Shown here: piece after piece, positions 60,384 through 64,000 of the stretch
How the letters are laid out: the number at the start of each line of letters is the position of its first letter
Position numbering within the stretch: the first letter of the stretch is position 1
DNA from: Voacanga thouarsii
Lineage: Eukaryota; Streptophyta; Magnoliopsida; Gentianales; Apocynaceae
Assembly (NCBI GenBank): GCA_026120185.1
Contig: JANUWF010001696.1
Span: 1-64,000 of the forward strand
Length of the DNA: 64,000 nucleotides
Direction: 5' to 3'
Notes under the pieces: generated by a model
The model's input: only the letters and a program-made list of their open reading frames with translations
What the model was told of the DNA's origin: nothing
Database searches by the model: none
Program-made: the position numbers and the translations under genes

Positions 60384-61226
60384 TTAGAAATCCAAGATAA
60401 ACCTCCTATAAGAAATTGTATAACCAAGAAAGCTTCGAATAGCCTTCACGGAAGTGGGAGGAGAAAGTTTCTCAATTGCCTCAATTTTTGACCTATCAAC
60501 TTCAATACCTTTTCTTGAAATTTTATGTCCCAATACAATACCTTCTTGCCTAGTGAAGTGATATTTTATCCAATTAAGCATGTGGTTGGTCTCTTCACAC
60601 ATTTGAAGTACCTTTTTCAAATTGGCCAAACACAAGTCCTACGAAAATCATCTATAAATACCTCCATGATGTCTCTCACAAGTCCTTCGAAAATAGCCAA
60701 CATATATATGTTTGGAATGTTCTTGGGCCATTCCAAAGACCGAAAGGTATACGACGACATGCAAAAGTACTCGAAGGGCAAGTGAAGGTAGTCTTCTCTT
60801 AATCCTCCGGTGCTATTGGAATTTGAAAGTAATTAGAAAAACCATCTAAAAAGCAATAAAACTCACTTCTAGCTAATCTTTATAACATTGGGTCAATGAA
60901 AGGGAGAGGAAAATGATCCTTCTAGTTGCCTTATTTAACTTTCTATAATCAATACAAAACCTCCAGCCGGTTACCAATCTCACTGGGATCAACTCATTTT
61001 TTTCATTTGGGCTCACAGTCATTCCTCTCTTCTTTGATACCACTTGTGTTGGACTTATCCAAATACTATCAAAAATAGAGTAAATGATGTTAGAATCTAA
61101 GAGTTCAATCACCTCACATTTTACCATATGACTCATATTTGAGTTCAGCCTACGTTGGGGCTGCATTAATACTTTGGCTCCTTCTTCTAATAATTTTGTG
61201 AGTGCAAAAAGAAGGGCTAATTCCAT
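60384..61226 (-). pseudogene. Athila reverse transcriptase, decayed
   Basis: The N-terminal part at 60873-61226 has the priming-region words SPTQVVSKKRGMTV and WRFCIDYRKLNKA, typical of Ty3/gypsy RT. The C-terminal part at 60384-60635 has MCEETNHMLNWIKYHFTRQE, VLGHKISRKGIEVDRSKIEA and SFLGYTISYRRFI. The segment between them, where the F-DD active site should be, is out of frame. RNase H sequence is expected at about 59840-60384 but is only weakly recognisable. Confidence 0.82.
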
Positions 61227-61585
61227 TAATGTCTATGATATTATATCCAATAACTCCCTTAGATTCTCTCAATAGACTTACCAATTTGGTCTTTTGATCA
61301 CAAGTGAGGTCTTGTGCTATAATCACTGGCAATTTTTCTCCGTTAGCAAAAAATGCATATTCCAAGTGCTCGGGGAGGTCTTTGAAGTCCAATTCCGATG
61401 GTTCTTCAATGGATGACTTCATCCTTCCCAAACTACTTTTGTCAATTTACAAAAATATCTCCCAACCTATGGTCTTTATTCGAATCCACCAAATGTGCAA
61501 TTGTTTGTTCTATAAAGTCCATAGAGAGATTGACAAAAGAGTATTGCAAAAAATCAAAGATAGACTTATCAAGAATATCAATCCT

Positions 61586-62197
61586 TCAACAAGAATCATC
61601 AAAAGATATAGGTTGTTGCATGCTTTTGTGGATTTTGATAATGACTTCTTTATCAACAACCTTAAGTGTTAACTTTCCACCATGAACATCGATTAATACC
61701 TTAGCAGTAGCTAGAAAAAGGAGATCTAGGATTAAAGGGACTTTAGAATCTTCATCCTTATGAAGAATAAAAAAATTCACAGGAATTATGAATTTATCCA
61801 CTTTAACCAATGCGTCTTCAACTATCCCTTCAGGATATTTAATAGATCTATCCGCAAGTTGAATACTCATCCTAGTGGGCTTGGGATTACCAAGGCCTAG
61901 CTTTTTGAAAGTTTTGTATGGTAAAAGATTAATGCTAGAACCCAAGTCCACTAATGCATTATAGAATGTAAGAGTACCAACACGACAAGGAATAGAAAAA
62001 CTTCTTTGATCATTTTCTTTTTGTGGCAAAGTTTGTTGGTCTTGCAAGATGGCGGAAAATTCATCATTTAAAACCACAGTGGATAATTCTTCCAACCTCT
62101 TTTTGTTCACAAGCATGCTTTTGAGGAACATTGCATATTTGGGCATGTGCATCAAGGGCTCATTGTGTGGGATGTTTATGTGCAGTTGTTTGAACAC
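61586..62197 (-). pseudogene. Athila gag C-terminus and aspartic protease
   Basis: A 203-codon frame. The N-terminal words MFKQLHINIPHNEPLMHMPK and AMFLKSMLVNKKRLEE are the gag/protease junction typical of Athila. The protease follows, with the active-site region NALVDLGSSINLLP, GLGNPKPTRMSIQLADRS and FIIPVNFFILHKDED. The catalytic Asp-Leu-Gly is kept. This is the longest intact piece of this element, but the RT frame downstream is broken. Confidence 0.85.
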
Positions 62198-62287
62198 ATC
62201 TAAAACTTATCAAATTGTGCATCTTTTCTTGCTTTTTGTGTTCAAGTGGGGAAAGGTACCGATGGCTGTGAATATGATTTTTTTTAC

Positions 62288-62540
62288 TCATTTTTCCAAT
62301 GGTTTAGCAAGAGGGGTTGTGCCGCCCATCTTTTTTTGATGGTGCTGGTTCCATGCTAGGATCGAGTAGCTCCATACCACTTCATAATGCTTTACTTTGG
62401 AGAGGATTTTCTTCTTGTGTTGTAGTGTAAAATCCTCCGGAACAATTCCTACAACTAAGTAATTAGCATTATCCGCATTAAGGTGTTTGAGAAATCTCAC
62501 CATCAACATGTAGAATTTGCAAGACTCCATTGCTAACCTC
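62288..62540 (-). pseudogene. Misplaced copy of the RNase H-integrase linker
   Basis: Minus-strand words NYLVVGIVPEDFTLQHKKK and LSKVKHY repeat the integrase N-terminal linker found at about 59695-59835, yet here they lie upstream of the protease, where gag should be. They continue into unrelated sequence (WSYSILAWNQHHQ). This indicates an internal rearrangement or a junction of two Athila copies. Confidence 0.6.
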
Positions 62541-62545
62541 CATCG

Positions 62546-63134
62546 ACGATAGCATGTACAAGATAAAAAATTGGTTACTTAGATCCAACGATCTGTTGGT
62601 GCATCCACAAGTAGAGTAGCCGAAGCACCTGATGATGTGGATGATGATGAAAATGTTGAGTCTGAGGACTCTTGATTTACTCCATGCACTTGTATTTTCT
62701 TTTATTTTCTGTCATTTTACTTTTCTTTCATTTCTTTTGAATTTTAATGACCTTTCAAAGATGTTAGTTATCTTTTCTTTATATTTTTCTAGATTTATGT
62801 TTTTTGTTTCTTTTAAGTTACGTACCCTTGTGACTTCTCTAATGGGTGGATTCACACATGTTGGACCTAATGTACAAAGGAAGTATTTTCTTTTCACTAC
62901 TCTTCTCTTTATTTGTTTTGGTCTTCTTTGGATTTACTTTCATTGTTGTATTTTTGGCCATTGAGGACAACGTCCCGTTTAAGTGTGGGGGGAGAGTTTT
63001 GGCACTGTTTATGGTTGTAATTTATTTTCTTACTTGGATATAAGTTTTTGTCATTCATTTAGTGGATTTTTATGAAATTGGTTTATTGGATAGGATATTT
63101 TTCAAGATTTTGTAATTTATATTAATCTTGTTTC
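62546..63134 (+). repeat. Plus-oriented Athila 3' tail
   Basis: Starts in the C-terminal codons of an Athila ORF (STSRVAEAPDDVDDDENVES, then a stop). It continues into 3' untranslated sequence matching the complement of 57946-58464, including GGACAACGTCCC plus AAGTGTGGGGGG at 62956-62995. It is head to head with the minus-oriented element, so it is the truncated end of a second Athila copy or an inverted duplication. Confidence 0.7.
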
Positions 63135-64000
63135 TGTTGGGTATCTCTCACGCGTATCATTTATGGCACAGCAGAAGAATAAAACGAGATACCATCCCAG
63201 GATCCACATATGTGTGGAAAACAAGACATAAAGATAACAAAGGTAATAGCTTTTTACATTTCTTTGATGGTTTGAAGAACAAAAATTTCTTCTTCAAGTT
63301 GAGACGCGATCTAGCAATCCTCTTGATCAAATTCCACGAGAGTTAAATGTCCAACCACTATAATCACAGTGTGTGATTATCTCTAACGGTAATCCACACA
63401 GAGGATACACTCAAGCATGAAGTTTTATGTGCAGGCAAAAAATCTAAGTGGTGGCTAGGGTTACTTGTTTTTTAGAAAAACAATATGATACAGAATAAGA
63501 GAGGAAGTCGTTTGTTGCCTAGGGTTTCCGTGAATCCAACCTCTACTAGGGTTTCGAGTATGTCATACATATAAATCGAAAAATCAAACTAAAATTGAGA
63601 ATTCTAATCCTATTAGAATTTCCTAATTGTAATTCGAAACATCAAGTTCTCATAATTACAATTTGGACCATAATTATAACTAATTATAATTTGGCCACAA
63701 CAACTTCTCTTTCTCGCAATTAACCCCACTATATTATCAAATAACATCCTGAGTATATAATCCTCTATTTTGTGTGACCTATTAGGTTTCGCAGTCAATT
63801 GGTAGCGAACTTGAATTAATCCAAATGTCTTTGAGATTAATAATCCACAATTAATTAGAATTAATCCTATTAATTCTAGTCAGGATCGATTTATTAATTC
63901 ATCAATTAATAAACCCATATTTGTATATCATGAGTGGTATCTAGCAACACATCATGACCAACCAAGAGTCCAAGAAGTCAAGTGGCTTGACATGAACCCT
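63135..64000 (+). mobile_element. Start of another LTR (probable copia), cut by the window edge
   Basis: Begins TGTTGGGTATCTCTC inside the Athila tail, at a point where the homologous sequence at about 57950 continues uninterrupted. The content (a TAGGGTTTCG block at about 63550 and AATTAATTAGAATTAATCC near 63850) resembles plant copia LTRs. No gene is visible. The right end, target duplication and strand cannot be checked. Confidence 0.45.

Larger units (their letters stand above)
52923..62545 (-). mobile_element. Athila-type Ty3/gypsy element (3' LTR and internal region)
   Basis: The 3' LTR (52923-57165, TGATGTATAAATTTTGG to CCCCTATCA) is interrupted by a copia derivative (53520-56373). 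Next to it the polypurine tract reads AAGTGTGGAGGAATT on the minus strand. The internal region carries 3' untranslated DNA (57166-58464) and a decayed pol (58465-62197). The right part is rearranged, and the 5' LTR, primer site and most of gag are not in the window. It was inserted into the 3' part of Copia-A. Confidence 0.85.

Noticed and set aside
1..64000. Host protein-coding, tRNA or rRNA genes
   Set aside because: No multi-exon coding pattern, cloverleaf tRNA or rRNA block was seen; every recognisable protein motif belongs to a transposable element.

Overview
The window is flowering-plant nuclear DNA, most likely from a dicot because it is AT-rich. It consists almost entirely of nested, decayed transposable elements. 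I found no host protein-coding gene, tRNA or rRNA gene. The plant assignment rests on a SIRE-type Ty1/copia element with an env-like ORF, Athila-type Ty3/gypsy elements with an Asp-tRNA primer site, a plant hAT element, a CACTA terminus, and copia elements with an initiator-Met primer site. The species cannot be named from this sequence.

Left part (1-13.5 kb). Pieces of a family with a very long LTR of about 4.3 kb come first (1-103 minus, 104-1874 plus). They are followed by an AT/CA microsatellite and a tandem satellite of about 12.4 monomers of about 152 bp (1980-3865). An older LTR-like repeat beginning TGTAACATCCC (3866-4848 and 9103-about 12100) is split by a complete 4254-bp solo LTR (4849-9102) with a perfect 5-bp target duplication, CTATC. 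A CACTA terminus (to 12275) and a copia leader fragment (12276-13429) complete this part.

Middle part (13.5-27.6 kb). An Athila-type LTR (13547-17645) carries a hAT element (13811-17097). That element has an 8-bp TSD and a 587-codon open frame whose C-terminal dimerisation region is out of frame and stop-ridden. The same LTR is broken by a tandem array of a non-autonomous Athila-like element ordered LTR-internal-LTR-internal-partial LTR (17646-27642, minus orientation). A third copy lies at 39442-45602.

Right part (27.6-64 kb). A copia element (Copia-A, 27643-52922, plus) has a SIRE-like element (28418-46409, minus) in its 5' LTR. The SIRE-like element itself contains a 4317-bp solo LTR and the third non-autonomous Athila copy. 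The Copia-A 3' end is cut by an Athila element (52923-about 62545, minus), whose 3' LTR contains an internally deleted copia copy (53520-56373). A plus-oriented Athila 3' tail follows (62546-63134), and then the start of another LTR (63135-64000).

Nothing here looks like a functioning new gene system. The points most worth a second look are in the non-autonomous Athila-like family. All three copies of its gag-position ORF share an in-frame TAG at the same codon. Its U3 carries three GC-rich foldback modules upstream of a TATA box. A palindrome plus G-run motif recurs before the 3' end of both Athila families. The 152-bp satellite and several template-switch-like breakpoint scars also deserve attention. 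Family relationships were judged by eye on the sequence alone, and no identity percentages were computed.
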